This document shows positions 24,750 through 33,146 of a stretch of DNA of 64,000 nt, one piece after another. Both the position numbers and the translations under genes were made by a program. The number at the start of each line of letters is the position of its first letter. Position 1 is the stretch's first letter. The notes below the pieces were generated by a model, which made no database searches, was not told the origin of the DNA, and saw only the letters and a list, made by a program, of their open reading frames with translations. Source of the stretch: Streptomyces lateritius (lineage in GTDB: Bacteria > Actinomycetota > Actinomycetes > Streptomycetales > Streptomycetaceae); the NCBI RefSeq assembly GCF_014649715.1, contig NZ_BMTO01000002.1, positions 543,054-607,053 on the forward strand, given 5' to 3'.

Positions 24750-26879
24750 TCAGCGCGTCAGGCGCCACGCGGGGAGCGCCGCCGCGGCCGTCGCCACCAC
24801 CGCGCAGGCCCCCGCCGCGGCCCCCACCGTGCCCCAGGGGACGGACAGGGCGACCGGCGCCGACAGGGCGGCGAGGCCCGTTCCCAGGCTCGCCAGGACC
24901 ACCGCGGTCACCGCGAGTCCGAGCAGCGCACCGATCGTCACGGCCAGGGCAGCCTCACCGGTCACCACCCGCAGGACTTGCGTCCGGGTCGCGCCGGCCA
25001 GCCGTAGCGAGGCCAGCTCTCCGCCCCGCACCGAGGTCGCCATCAGCAAGGTGTTGGCCAGCGCGATCACGGTGTAGACGAGGGCGATGCCGAGGACCAG
25101 GAGCAGCCCGAGCCGGGTCTGCGGGCTGGTGGCGGGGTGCGTGGCGGCGGCCCACTCCTCGACCGTACGGACGGTTCCGCCGGCCCCGCCCAAGGCCGTG
25201 CTCAGGGCGGCCCCGGACGCTCCGTTCACCCCCTCCGCCCCGGACGCCTCGATCCGGTCCACCACCGATCCCGGCGCGTTCGCCCGGGTCACGTACGGCC
25301 CGTTGTCGCCCGTACCGAGCGCCAGGACCGCCACGACCCGCAGTGTGACCGGCCCGCTGCCGTCCGCGAGCCACACCTCGACCCGCTCGCCGACACGCCC
25401 TCGCTGCCACTCCTCGTTGACGACGATCGACCGGTCGTCGAGATCCCGTACGTCCCCGGCCACCACCGGGAGCCGGGCGAGGTCAGCGAAGGCCGCCGGG
25501 TCGGACACGGCCCGGGCCCCGTACTTCACGAGCGCCTCGGCCCCGTCCCGTACGAACACGGAGGTGGCCCCGGTCGCCGAGACGGTCGCCCCCGGCACCC
25601 GGACCGGCGTCAGCTCGTCCCCGTCCACCACCCACCGGGCCGCCGTCTGCCCGCGGGCCTCCGCCGCCTTCGTGCTGGTCACCGTCGTCGCGGAACCGAG
25701 CAGGGAGCCCGCCAGCGCGACCGTCACGAGGACGGGCGCGGCGACGGCCGCGGTACGGCGCACGGCGGCCGCGCTGTTCTCCCGTACGAGCATGCCCGTC
25801 GTCCCCGGCAGCCGCAGGGCCCGGGCCACGGGCCGGACGAGGAGCGGGGCGAGCAGCGCGACTCCGGTGATCAGGAGCATCGGAACGGTGGTGTACGTCT
25901 TGCGCTTGAGCAGCTCCGACGGCTCCGTCGCACAAGTCCGGAGGAGCAGCCCGGCGCCCGCGAGCAGCAGTCCCGCGCCCAGCAGCGCGCGACCGAGCGG
26001 CAGTGCGCCGGTGTCCACGTCCGCCTCGCGCAGCACGGCCGTCGGGCCGACCTTCCCGGCCCGGCGGGAGGCGGCGAGCGCCCCGGCGACGGCGACGGTC
26101 ACACCCGTCCAGAAGGCGGCGTGAAAGGGCCAGACCGCGTCCCCGATCCTGAACCAGCCGGGGGCGAGATCCCCGTCGACCAGCACCTGGGCCAGCCAGG
26201 GCGCGCCCCACGCGCCGAGCGCGCATCCGGCGGCCGAGGCGAGGACGCCGACCCCCGCGGCCTCGGCCAGCAGCATCCGTCGCACCTGGCCGGGGGTGGC
26301 GCCGGCGGTCCGCAGCAGTCCGAACTCGCGTCGCCGCAGGGCGACCGCGAAGGCGAAGGTGGAGGCGACGACGAAGACGGAGACGAAGGTCGTGACGCCT
26401 CCCGCGGTGCCGAGGAGGGCGTTCAGGGCGACGAGCGCCTCGGCGTCCCGCTCCGGCTCGGGGTCGGCGAGCCGCCGTTCACCGCCGGTGAGCACCTGGG
26501 CGCGGTCGCCGACGAGGGTACGGACCTCGGAGGCGGGGCCGTGGACTCCGACGGCGTCGGGTCCCCCCGCGACGGTGACGGCCCAGCGGGCTTTCAGCTC
26601 GCGCAGCAGTTCGGTGTCCACAGGCTGTGGACGGTCGAGCTTCCGCGAGACGGAGGCCGTGTGCGGCCCTCGCCGCACGTCGACGGTGACCGCGTCCCGC
26701 CCCTTCACGACCACCGGCGCGGAGGCGAACCGCTGAGGGGTCCGCTCGGGGGCGTCGAAGGTGGCGGAGAGGCCGAGGCCCATGGTGGTGAGGAGCCCGA
26801 CCCCGAGACCGAGGGCGACAAAGCTGCCCAGGAAGGCGGCCCAGCGGGCCCGCAGCCCGGAGAGAACGACCGTCAGCAC
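24750..26879 (-). CDS. ABC transporter permease, FtsX/MacB type
   Basis: 709 residues from a GTG at 26879, which overlaps the end of the ATP-binding gene by 7 bases, so translation is coupled. It has an N-terminal membrane helix, a large outside domain, then two FtsX cores: the first around 'TFVSVFVVASTFAFAVALRRREFGLLRTAGATPGQVRRML' and the second near the C-terminus around 'ELASLRLAGATRTQVLRVV'. Eight to ten membrane helices are expected. With its LolD/MacB-type ATPase it forms a mechanotransmission-type ABC system, often an exporter for peptides or lantibiotics in actinomycetes. The substrate is unknown. Confidence 0.85.
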   Translation of the reverse strand: MLTVVLSGLRARWAAFLGSFVALGLGVGLLTTMGLGLSATFDAPERTPQRFASAPVVVKGRDAVTVDVRRGPHTASVSRKLDRPQPVDTELLRELKARWAVTVAGGPDAVGVHGPASEVRTLVGDRAQVLTGGERRLADPEPERDAEALVALNALLGTAGGVTTFVSVFVVASTFAFAVALRRREFGLLRTAGATPGQVRRMLLAEAAGVGVLASAAGCALGAWGAPWLAQVLVDGDLAPGWFRIGDAVWPFHAAFWTGVTVAVAGALAASRRAGKVGPTAVLREADVDTGALPLGRALLGAGLLLAGAGLLLRTCATEPSELLKRKTYTTVPMLLITGVALLAPLLVRPVARALRLPGTTGMLVRENSAAAVRRTAAVAAPVLVTVALAGSLLGSATTVTSTKAAEARGQTAARWVVDGDELTPVRVPGATVSATGATSVFVRDGAEALVKYGARAVSDPAAFADLARLPVVAGDVRDLDDRSIVVNEEWQRGRVGERVEVWLADGSGPVTLRVVAVLALGTGDNGPYVTRANAPGSVVDRIEASGAEGVNGASGAALSTALGGAGGTVRTVEEWAAATHPATSPQTRLGLLLVLGIALVYTVIALANTLLMATSVRGGELASLRLAGATRTQVLRVVTGEAALAVTIGALLGLAVTAVVLASLGTGLAALSAPVALSVPWGTVGAAAGACAVVATAAAALPAWRLTR

Positions 26880-27706
26880 GCGGCACCGCTCGTCGTCCCG
26901 GCGTGCCGCTCGCACTCGGTGTCCGGGCTGCCGGCCGCGATCGTCTCCAGGGCCGCCGTCCGGGCCGCCACCCGCTCCACGGTCGGGGCGACGAGCTCCC
27001 CGGCCACCCGCCCGTCGACCAGGAACACCACCCGGTCGGCGCGCGCCGCGGCCACCGGGTCGTGGGTGACCATGACGATCGTCTGGCCGTCCCGGTCCAC
27101 CAGCTCCCGCAGCATCGTGAGCACCTCACGGCTGGTGGTGGAGTCCAGGGCCCCGGTCGGCTCGTCCCCGAAGAGCACGCCCGGCCGGGTGATCAAGGCC
27201 CGGGCGATGGCGACGCGTTGCTGCTGGCCGCCGGACAGCTCGCCGGGCCGGTGCCTCTCCCGTCCGGCGAGTCCGACCCGGCCCAGCGCCTCCCGCACCT
27301 CGGTACGGGACGGACGGCGCCCGGCGAGCCGCAGCGGCAGCGCCACGTTCTGCGCCGCCGTGAGGGAGGGCAGCAGATTGAACGACTGGAAGACGAAGCC
27401 GATCCGGTCCCGCCGCAGCAGCGTGAGCCGCCGCTCGCTCAGCTTCTCCAGGGCGACGCCGCCGACCTCCACCGTCCCGGCGGTGGGCCGGTCGAGGCCC
27501 GCCGCGCACTGCAGCAGCGTGGACTTGCCGGAGCCCGAGGGGCCCATCACGGCGGTGAAGGTGCCGGTGCGGAAGTCCAGGTCGACGCCGTCGAGGGCGC
27601 GGACGTCGCGGTGGTGGCGGTGGAGGCCGGTGAGCCGAACGGCGGTGTCGGAGAACGCCGTTGTCGCCACCCCCACCGCCGCCGTCTTGGCCGTCGTCTT
27701 TGTCAT
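26873..27706 (-). CDS. ABC transporter ATP-binding protein, LolD/MacB type
   Basis: 277 residues from ATG 27706. Walker A is GPSGSGKST, the Q-loop 'GFVFQSFNLLPSLTA', the signature LSGGQQQR, Walker B 'PGVLFGDEPTGALD' and the switch His in 'IVMVTHDP'. The LTA after the Q-loop and the GDEPTGALD Walker B are typical of the MacB/LolD group. It overlaps the permease gene and works with it. The first 18 residues are a variable extension. The 87-base region upstream contains repeated GTAGGC half sites on the coding strand. Confidence 0.93.
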   Translation of the reverse strand: MTKTTAKTAAVGVATTAFSDTAVRLTGLHRHHRDVRALDGVDLDFRTGTFTAVMGPSGSGKSTLLQCAAGLDRPTAGTVEVGGVALEKLSERRLTLLRRDRIGFVFQSFNLLPSLTAAQNVALPLRLAGRRPSRTEVREALGRVGLAGRERHRPGELSGGQQQRVAIARALITRPGVLFGDEPTGALDSTTSREVLTMLRELVDRDGQTIVMVTHDPVAAARADRVVFLVDGRVAGELVAPTVERVAARTAALETIAAGSPDTECERHAGTTSGAAC

Positions 27707-27793
27707 GGCTCAAGCGAACCGTTTCCGGCTCCGCCGATCACGACCCCTGGCAGGCGTCCCGGAGGTAGGGCCAGGCCTACTCCTTCGGTACGC

Positions 27794-28606
27794 CTACCCC
27801 TGACGTACCGCCGCCGCGAACACCTCGAGCGCGTCCAGCGGTTCACGGCCCAGCAGCTCCCGCAGGTCGTTCTTCACGCCCGTCCCGTCCATGAAGCCGT
27901 GCGCTATCGCCGAGTACGTGCCGGTCAGCATCGGGACTTGGAAGGCCTCGGCCCCCGAGGCGGCGAGGGTGGCCCGCGCCGCGGCCAGCGTGCCGGGGAC
28001 GTACTCCGCGTCGAGGGCGCGCGCCAGGTCGGCGCCGCCGAGCGGGCGTTCGCCCACCAGCTCGTAGACGCGCCCGGCGTGCGGCGCCGGGTCGGTGGCG
28101 ACGTTGACGGCGATCTCGGCGAGGTCCTCGCGGGCCACGGCGGCGAGCCGGCCCTCGCCGAGGGGGCCGGTGATGCGGTTCCCGGCGTCGGGTGTGGCGA
28201 GCCAGACGAGGAGCTCGGCGTAGAGCCCGTTGCGCAGCACGGTCCAGTCGACCGTCGAGCGCTGGAGACGCCGCTCGGTCCAGCGGTGGGGGAGGGAGTA
28301 CGTGAGGTGGTCGCCGTCGCCGGAGAGGCTGGTGTAGACGATGTGGCCGACCCCGGCCGCCTCGGCGGCGGAGACGGCGGCCTCGTGGCGGGCCACGACC
28401 GTGTCGTCCTCGCCGTACCCGGCGGAGATCATCAGCAGCGTGTCGACACCGGCGAAGGCCTCCGGCAGGGTGCCGGGCTCGTCGAAGTCGACGAGGCGGG
28501 TGCCGGGCAGTCCGGCGCGGGTGCCGAGGACGACGTCGTCCCGGCCGGCGAGGCGCTCCGCGACGAGCCGGCCGAGACCGCCGGAGACACCGGTGACGAG
28601 CAGCAT
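27794..28606 (-). CDS. NmrA-type NAD(P)-binding oxidoreductase (QOR2-like)
   Basis: 270 residues from ATG 28606. The N-terminal nucleotide-binding motif is 'VTGVSGGLGRLVAERL' (GxxGxxG). It is followed by 'IVYTSLSGD' and 'TVLRNGLYAELL', which are typical of atypical short-chain dehydrogenases such as E. coli YtfG/QOR2. It probably reduces quinones with NADPH. The divergent gene encodes an HxlR regulator with 79 bases between them; this NmrA/HxlR pairing is a common redox-responsive arrangement, like YtfG/YtfH. Confidence 0.87.
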   Translation of the reverse strand: MLLVTGVSGGLGRLVAERLAGRDDVVLGTRAGLPGTRLVDFDEPGTLPEAFAGVDTLLMISAGYGEDDTVVARHEAAVSAAEAAGVGHIVYTSLSGDGDHLTYSLPHRWTERRLQRSTVDWTVLRNGLYAELLVWLATPDAGNRITGPLGEGRLAAVAREDLAEIAVNVATDPAPHAGRVYELVGERPLGGADLARALDAEYVPGTLAAARATLAASGAEAFQVPMLTGTYSAIAHGFMDGTGVKNDLRELLGREPLDALEVFAAAVRQG

Positions 28607-28685
28607 GCTTCCCCCTGATTTCGCGTTGGTGTTCGGTGAGGATCATTCTGTGAGGGCGGTCGTCGTCGCGTAAGGAGGCACATTC

Positions 28686-29075
28686 ATGTCAGCGGGGCAC
28701 ACGGATGTAACCACCGGCCCGGTGGTGAGCTGCGCGGAAGAGTGCGGCGTACGGGACGTGCAGGACCGGCTCGGCGACAAGTGGACGGTCCATGTGGTGG
28801 TCGAACTGGCCTCGGGGCCACGCCGCTTCAGGGAGCTGCAGCGGCTGGTCACCGGCGTCTCGCAGCGGATGCTGACCTTCACCCTGCGCCGTCTGGAGCG
28901 GGACGGTCTGGTGACACGGACGGTGTACCCGACGACGCCGCCGCAGGTGGAGTACGAGCTGACGGGGACGGGACACAGCATGACCCACCTGATCAAGCAG
29001 CTGATCGACTGGTCGCTCGACCACCGTGCGGTGATCGGGCGGGCGCGCGAGGAATGGGACGCGAAGCAGACGTGA
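28686..29075 (+). CDS. HxlR-family transcriptional regulator
   Basis: 129 residues from ATG 28686, with AAGGAGG 7-8 bases upstream. The winged helix shows the family signature 'VQDRLGDKWTVHVVVEL...GPRRFRELQRLVTGVSQRMLTFTLRRLERDGLV' in pieces along residues 20-80. Two N-terminal Cys, in 'SCAEECGV', are placed where HxlR/YodB regulators sense quinones and electrophiles. It very likely represses the divergent NmrA-type gene. The following gene overlaps it by 4 bases. Confidence 0.9.
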   Translation: MSAGHTDVTTGPVVSCAEECGVRDVQDRLGDKWTVHVVVELASGPRRFRELQRLVTGVSQRMLTFTLRRLERDGLVTRTVYPTTPPQVEYELTGTGHSMTHLIKQLIDWSLDHRAVIGRAREEWDAKQT

Positions 29076-30211
29076 GCACGCGCACGACGGGCGAGAAGAT
29101 CGAGACGGCGTTCACGGCGCTCTACACGGACGACGACACAGCTCTGGACACGGCGGCGTCCCTGCTCGCGGCCGACCCGGCGACGGACGAGGAACTGGCG
29201 CGGCGCGGCGCGGAGTTCGTCCGGCGGGCGTGGGAGCGGGGATGGCAGCCGGCGGACGTCGTACGGCTGGCCCGCCGCGACCTGGCGGAGGAGCACCTGC
29301 GGCTCCTCGGCGCGCTGATCGCCTCGGAGACGGCGCGCTACGAGCGGCTGCCGGCGCGGTGGGCGGCCCAGATCGCGGAGCTGGACACGCGCCCCTGGAA
29401 GGCGGACCGCTTCTCGTACGCGACGGCGGTCCTGGAGCTGTACCGCCTGCTGGTCAGGCTGCCCTCCCTGGAGCCGGTCGGTCCGGTGCCGGGCGACTCG
29501 TTGATCCCCCCGCCGGCGGTGGGCGAGTCCCGGATGCTGACCCGGATCCGCGCGCTGCTCGCCAAGGCGGAGGCGACGGGCTACCCGGAGGAGGCGGAGG
29601 CGCTGACCGCCAAGGCACAGGAGCTCATGGCCCGCCACAGCCTCGACGAGGCGGCGCTGGCGGCGGGAGCGCCGACGGGGGCGACGCCGGGAGCGGTACG
29701 GATCGGGGTGGACGCTCCGTACGAGCAGGCCAAGGCGATCCTGCTGGACGCGGTGGCGACGGCGAACCACTGCCGGGCGGTGTGGAACGAGGCGTACGGC
29801 TTCTCGACGGTCGTCGGCTTCGAGGCGGACCTGGAGGCGGTGGAGCTGCTCCACGCCTCGCTCCTGGTGCAGGGCACGGCGGCGATGACCCGGGCCGAGG
29901 CGGAGCAGCGGGCGGGGGGCCGCAAGCGCACGAAGTCCTTCCGGCAGTCCTTCCTGCTCGCCTACGCGAACCGCCTGGGTGCCCGGCTGGCGACGGCCTC
30001 CCGGCGGGTGGCCTCGGAGACGCCGACGCTCCTGCCGGCGCTGGCGTCGCGGGAGGTGGCGGTGACATCGCACGCGGACGCGATGTTCCCGCAGACCAGC
30101 ACGGCACGGGTGCGGGCGATGTGGGACGAGGCGGGCTGGACCCACGGCACGACGGCCGCCGACCGAGCGGGCCTGTCCGCCCCCCACCGGGCGGTACGGC
30201 ACCGCCCCTGA
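29072..30211 (+). CDS. DUF2786 domain protein
   Basis: 379 residues from a GTG at 29072, whose GTGA overlaps the HxlR stop, so the two are translationally coupled. The DUF2786 core is 'MLTRIRALLAKAEATGYPEEAEALTAKAQELMARHSLDE' (in part) at about residues 150-190. Later parts contain 'RAVWNEAYGFSTVVGFEADLEAVELL' and 'FRQSFLLAYANRLG'. The N-terminal half is helical and Leu/Ala-rich. The function is unknown; related proteins occur in phages and bacteria. It is cytoplasmic. Confidence 0.82.
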   Translation: MSTRTTGEKIETAFTALYTDDDTALDTAASLLAADPATDEELARRGAEFVRRAWERGWQPADVVRLARRDLAEEHLRLLGALIASETARYERLPARWAAQIAELDTRPWKADRFSYATAVLELYRLLVRLPSLEPVGPVPGDSLIPPPAVGESRMLTRIRALLAKAEATGYPEEAEALTAKAQELMARHSLDEAALAAGAPTGATPGAVRIGVDAPYEQAKAILLDAVATANHCRAVWNEAYGFSTVVGFEADLEAVELLHASLLVQGTAAMTRAEAEQRAGGRKRTKSFRQSFLLAYANRLGARLATASRRVASETPTLLPALASREVAVTSHADAMFPQTSTARVRAMWDEAGWTHGTTAADRAGLSAPHRAVRHRP

Positions 30212-30244
30212 CGCGGGGCCTTGCCGGTCCCAGCCCTCTCCGGC

Positions 30245-30414
30245 GGTTGTGGGCAGGCGTTGCGCGGGGCGATGGGGGTACCCCCGGACGGAGTCCGGCG
30301 GAGGGCGGGCACAACCCACGACGGCGCCGCACCCGTGGTGGCCGTACGGACCGGGAGCCTGGGCCGGGCATGGGCACCGTCCCGTTGTGTCCACCCGTTC
30401 CGCCCCGGCGGAAC
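30245..30414. repeat. Intergenic palindromic repeat cluster (REP-like)
   Basis: Within the 406-base gap 30212-30617 several palindromes are packed together. GGTTGTG (30245-30251) pairs with CACAACC (30310-30316). Nested inside are GGGGGTACCCCC (30274-30285) and the hairpin CCGGAC-GGA-GTCCGG (30284-30298). Further on, GTTCCGCC-CC-GGCGGAAC (30397-30414) is perfect and is preceded by GTTGTGTCCACCC, which resembles the first arm. I recall similar elements in many Streptomyces intergenic regions. No gene is visible in this gap. Confidence 0.6.
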
Positions 30415-30601
30415 GAATGCCGACCGCCCCAGGCGGGCAGCCCCCCGCCAGGGGTGGCACGGGAGGCCACGCGTCGCCGTGCGACAGGCTCGGCCGCGGC
30501 CGCATCGCCGCTCGTCCGGCGCGCCGAGCCGGTGGCGGCCGTCGCCGGCCGGCCCAGGCCACGGCCCCGCCAGCCGCCGACGGGGGCCGACGGGGGCCGA
30601 C

Positions 30602-30616
30602 GGGGGCGCCGCCCCC
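30602..30616 (-). terminator. Hairpin after the reverse-strand rpsN paralogue
   Basis: GGGGGC-GCC-GCCCCC at 30602-30616 lies directly after the rpsN stop on the reverse strand. Downstream on that strand, the decamer GCCGACGGGG (forward reading) is repeated three times at 30576-30605. No T-run. Confidence 0.5.
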
Positions 30617-30617
30617 G

Positions 30618-30923
30618 TTACCAGGAAGCCTTCCGCACCCCCGGCAGGAAGCCCGCGTGCGCCTGTTCCCGCAGCCGGACCCGGGAGACGCCGAACTTGC
30701 GCAGGTGGCCGCGCGGCCTGCCGTCCACCGCGTCCCGGTTCCGTACCCGCGTCGCGCTCGCGTCCCGGGGCTGGCGGCGCAACTCCCGGACCGCCGCCTC
30801 GCGTTCGTCCTCCGGCGTGGACGGCCGACGGATGATCTCCTTCAGCTCGGACCGTCGCTCGGCGTACCGCTCCACGACGGTCCGCCGGCGCTCGTTGCGC
30901 GCGATCTTGCTCTTCTTCGCCAT
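30618..30923 (-). CDS. rpsN: Zinc-independent 30S ribosomal protein S14 paralogue
   Basis: 101 residues from ATG 30923. The sequence '[14 protein letters not shown]', '...ALRREPRD'-like '[15 protein letters not shown]' and '[24 protein letters not shown]' are the long S14 form. There are no Cys at all, so this is the C-minus type that needs no zinc. The ATG overlaps the stop of the L28 gene by one base (TGATG arrangement). Such paralogues replace the zinc-containing S14 when zinc is scarce and are repressed by Zur in S. coelicolor. Confidence 0.95.
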   Translation of the reverse strand: MAKKSKIARNERRRTVVERYAERRSELKEIIRRPSTPEDEREAAVRELRRQPRDASATRVRNRDAVDGRPRGHLRKFGVSRVRLREQAHAGFLPGVRKASW

Positions 30924-31159
30924 CAGACCCTGATCCCCCGCGCGCGGATCCGGGCCACCGCGGCCTCGATCCCGATGGTGTCGACGGTCTTGACCGCCCG
31001 GGCGCTCAGCGTCAGCCGGACGTGCCGGCCCTCGCTCGGCAGCCAGTAGCGCTTGCGCTGGATGTTGGGGTCGAAACGCCGTGATGTACGGCGGTGGGAG
31101 TGCGAGATGCGGTTGCCGAATCCGGGCTGGGCGCCGGTCAGCTGGCAGTGGGCGGACAA
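30923..31159 (-). CDS. rpmB: Zinc-independent 50S ribosomal protein L28 paralogue
   Basis: 78 residues from ATG 31159. Typical L28 sequence ('[30 protein letters not shown]', shown in part) with only one Cys, at position 5, instead of the four zinc ligands of the C-plus form. It begins 31 bases from the Zur-like box and forms an operon with the S14 paralogue. It shares the control region with the divergent L33 gene. Confidence 0.95.
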   Translation of the reverse strand: MSAHCQLTGAQPGFGNRISHSHRRTSRRFDPNIQRKRYWLPSEGRHVRLTLSARAVKTVDTIGIEAAVARIRARGIRV

Positions 31160-31190
31160 GGGTGACCTACCTCTCCGGGCGACTATTGGT

Positions 31191-31209
31191 AATGAGAACC
31201 ATGTTCATT
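31191..31209. promoter_or_regulatory. Zur-type operator in the divergent zinc-starvation promoter
   Basis: AATGAGAACCATGTTCATT spans the centre of the 63-base gap between the L28 and L33 genes. The outer arms AATGA/TCATT are perfectly inverted and the inner TGA-N9-TCA fits a 7-1-7 Zur box with mismatches in the middle. This region is strikingly AT-rich against its surroundings. Position between two sets of zinc-free ribosomal protein genes supports Zur as the ligand. Confidence 0.62.
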
Positions 31210-31222
31210 TACTCTACACACC

Positions 31223-31387
31223 ATGGCCCGCAACGAACTCCGCCCGATCATCAAACTCAGGTCCACCGCCGGCACCGGCTACACCTACGTCACCCGCAAG
31301 AACCGCCGGAACGACCCCGACCGCCTCGCCCTGCGCAAGTACGACCCGGTCGCCGGCCGCCACGTCGACTTCCGAGAGGAGCGCTGA
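31223..31387 (+). CDS. rpmG: Zinc-independent 50S ribosomal protein L33 paralogue
   Basis: 54 residues from ATG 31223: '[20 protein letters not shown]', then '[20 protein letters not shown]' and '[14 protein letters not shown]'. It has no Cys, so it is the zinc-free form. It is the first gene of the forward half of the locus, 13 bases from the Zur-like box, so the transcript leader is very short. The L31 gene starts 5 bases after its stop. Confidence 0.94.
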   Translation: MARNELRPIIKLRSTAGTGYTYVTRKNRRNDPDRLALRKYDPVAGRHVDFREER

Positions 31388-31392
31388 CCGTC

Positions 31393-31668
31393 ATGCAGCG
31401 CGGCATCCATCCGCCCTACGCCCCCGTCGTCTTCCGCGACAAGGCCGCCGACTTCGCCTTCCTCACGCGCTCCACGCTCACCAGCGACCGCACGGTGGAG
31501 TGGGAGGACGGCAACACCTACCCCGTCGTCGATGTCGAGATCTCCTCGGCGAGTCACCCGTTCTACACCGGCACCGCGCGCGTGCTCGACACCGCCGGCC
31601 GGGTGGAGCGCTTCGAGCGGCGTTACGGCCGCCGCGACGGCCAGGCCGAACGGCGCGAGGAACGCTGA
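31393..31668 (+). CDS. rpmE2: Type B 50S ribosomal protein L31 (zinc-independent)
   Basis: 91 residues from ATG 31393; GAGGAG at the end of the L33 gene is the ribosome binding site. '[20 protein letters not shown]', '[20 protein letters not shown]' and '[14 protein letters not shown]' are diagnostic of type B L31, which lacks the CxxC zinc ligands. It replaces zinc-binding L31 on the ribosome during zinc starvation, freeing zinc. Its stop overlaps the start of the COG0523 gene (TGATG). Confidence 0.95.
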   Translation: MQRGIHPPYAPVVFRDKAADFAFLTRSTLTSDRTVEWEDGNTYPVVDVEISSASHPFYTGTARVLDTAGRVERFERRYGRRDGQAERREER

Positions 31669-32807
31669 TGTCGACCGGTCTCTGCGTCGCCCTCGTCGGG
31701 GGACTCCACTCCGACGCCCGCCGCGCCACCGTGGACCGGCTCCTGGCCACCGTCCCCGGCAGCGTCGCGCTCCACCACGACCTCGCGACGGCCCCGGCGA
31801 CCGGCACGGTCGCCCGGACCGTCCGCGACGCGACCGGCGTGCTGTCCACCGACGAGACCCCGCTCGTCAACGACTGCGCCTGCTGCGCCCTGCGCGAGGA
31901 CCTCGTCCCCGAGCTGGAGCGGCTCGCCGATGCCGGACTGACCCGGCTCGCGGTCGTCGAGCTCTGGGACTCGGTGGAGCCCAAGGCGATGGCCGAGGTC
32001 GTCGCCGCGGCCGGGCTCCGGCTCACCGCCGTGATCACCGCCGTCGACCCGGCCCTCGTGCTGCCGTACCTCGGCAACGGCGACGACCTCGCCGACGGCG
32101 GGCTCGCGGCGGCCGCCACCGACCAGCGGACCGTGGCCGACACCTGGGCGCGCCAGCTGGAGTACGCGCCCGTGCTGGCCGTTCTCGACAACCCTGACGC
32201 CGACGACGAGGACCGCGCGCTCCTCGCCCAGCTCCACCCCACGGCGCGGCAGGTCCCCGTCGAGGGCGGTACGGAGCTGGCCGCCGCCGCGCTCGCCGGC
32301 TTCGACGTCGAGGCCGCCGCGGCCGCCCAGCACCCGGCCTGCGCGCTGCTGCCCCAGGAGGCGGACGCGAGCGGGGTCGCCACCTACGTCTGGCACCACC
32401 GCCGCCCCTTCCACCCCGAGCGGCTCTACGCGGCCCTGGAGGACCTGACCTGCGCCGCGGCCCGCAGCCGGGGGCGGTTCTGGCTCGCGGACAGGCCCGA
32501 CACGCTGCTCGCCTGGGACGCGGCGGGCGGCGCCCTCTGCGTCGAGAGCGCCGGGCCGTGGCTGGCCTCGCTGCCCGACGCCGCCTGGGAGATGGTCCCG
32601 CCGGTCCGGCGGGCCGCCGCCGCTCTCGACTGGGACCCGGAGCACGGCGACCGCTGCCAGCACCTCGTCTTCACCTCACCCGGTCTGGACCGCGAGGGCC
32701 TGGCCGAGGTCCTCGGCTCCTGCCTGCTCACCGACGCGGAGTACGCGGCCGGGCGTGACGCCTGGAAGCAGCTCCCGCCCGCCTTCGACTCCCTCCTGGA
32801 GGTCTGA
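31668..32807 (+). CDS. COG0523 (CobW/ZigA-like) protein with degenerate GTPase motifs
   Basis: 379 residues from ATG 31668. The family metal-binding motif CxCC is present in 'NDCACCALREDL' at about residues 64-75, and the C-terminal CobW domain is visible. The N-terminal P-loop, normally GxxGxGKT/S, reads 'VGGLHSDARRATVDRLL' without the Lys, and the NKxD guanine motif is replaced by 'VLDNPDADDED'. It therefore seems unable to bind GTP in the usual way. COG0523 proteins deliver zinc to enzymes when zinc is scarce; co-transcription with zinc-free ribosomal proteins fits a role in zinc handling. Confidence 0.87.
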   Translation: MSTGLCVALVGGLHSDARRATVDRLLATVPGSVALHHDLATAPATGTVARTVRDATGVLSTDETPLVNDCACCALREDLVPELERLADAGLTRLAVVELWDSVEPKAMAEVVAAAGLRLTAVITAVDPALVLPYLGNGDDLADGGLAAAATDQRTVADTWARQLEYAPVLAVLDNPDADDEDRALLAQLHPTARQVPVEGGTELAAAALAGFDVEAAAAAQHPACALLPQEADASGVATYVWHHRRPFHPERLYAALEDLTCAAARSRGRFWLADRPDTLLAWDAAGGALCVESAGPWLASLPDAAWEMVPPVRRAAAALDWDPEHGDRCQHLVFTSPGLDREGLAEVLGSCLLTDAEYAAGRDAWKQLPPAFDSLLEV

Positions 32808-32810
32808 CCC

Positions 32811-33056
32811 GTGTCCCAGAAGTCCCCGTCCCCCCGCAAGCCCGCCAAGCCCCGTCCGAACCCGCTGGACCGGGACGACATCACGTACATCGACTACAAG
32901 GACACCGATCTGCTGCGGAAGTTCATCTCCGACAGGGGCAAGATCCGCAGTCGCAGGGTGACCAGGGTCAGTGCCCAGCAGCAGCGGCAGATCTCCCGGG
33001 CGGTCAAGAACGCCCGGGAGATGGCACTCTTGCCGTACTCGTCGGTAGCCCGCTAG
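32811..33056 (+). CDS. rpsR: 30S ribosomal protein S18 paralogue
   Basis: 81 residues from a GTG at 32811, 3 bases after the previous stop. '[29 protein letters not shown]', '[21 protein letters not shown]' and '[11 protein letters not shown]' are the S18 core (family landmarks). It has no Cys, consistent with a zinc-independent paralogue of S18. It is the last gene of the zinc-starvation operon rpmG-rpmE2-COG0523-rpsR. Confidence 0.93.
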   Translation: MSQKSPSPRKPAKPRPNPLDRDDITYIDYKDTDLLRKFISDRGKIRSRRVTRVSAQQQRQISRAVKNAREMALLPYSSVAR

Positions 33057-33146
33057 GGGGCGCCTTGTGGATCTTGCCGGGCTCGCGGCCGGAACCACCA
33101 CCCACCCGCCAGCACGCTGAGTCGTGTAGTCGCTACGCCACCGCGG

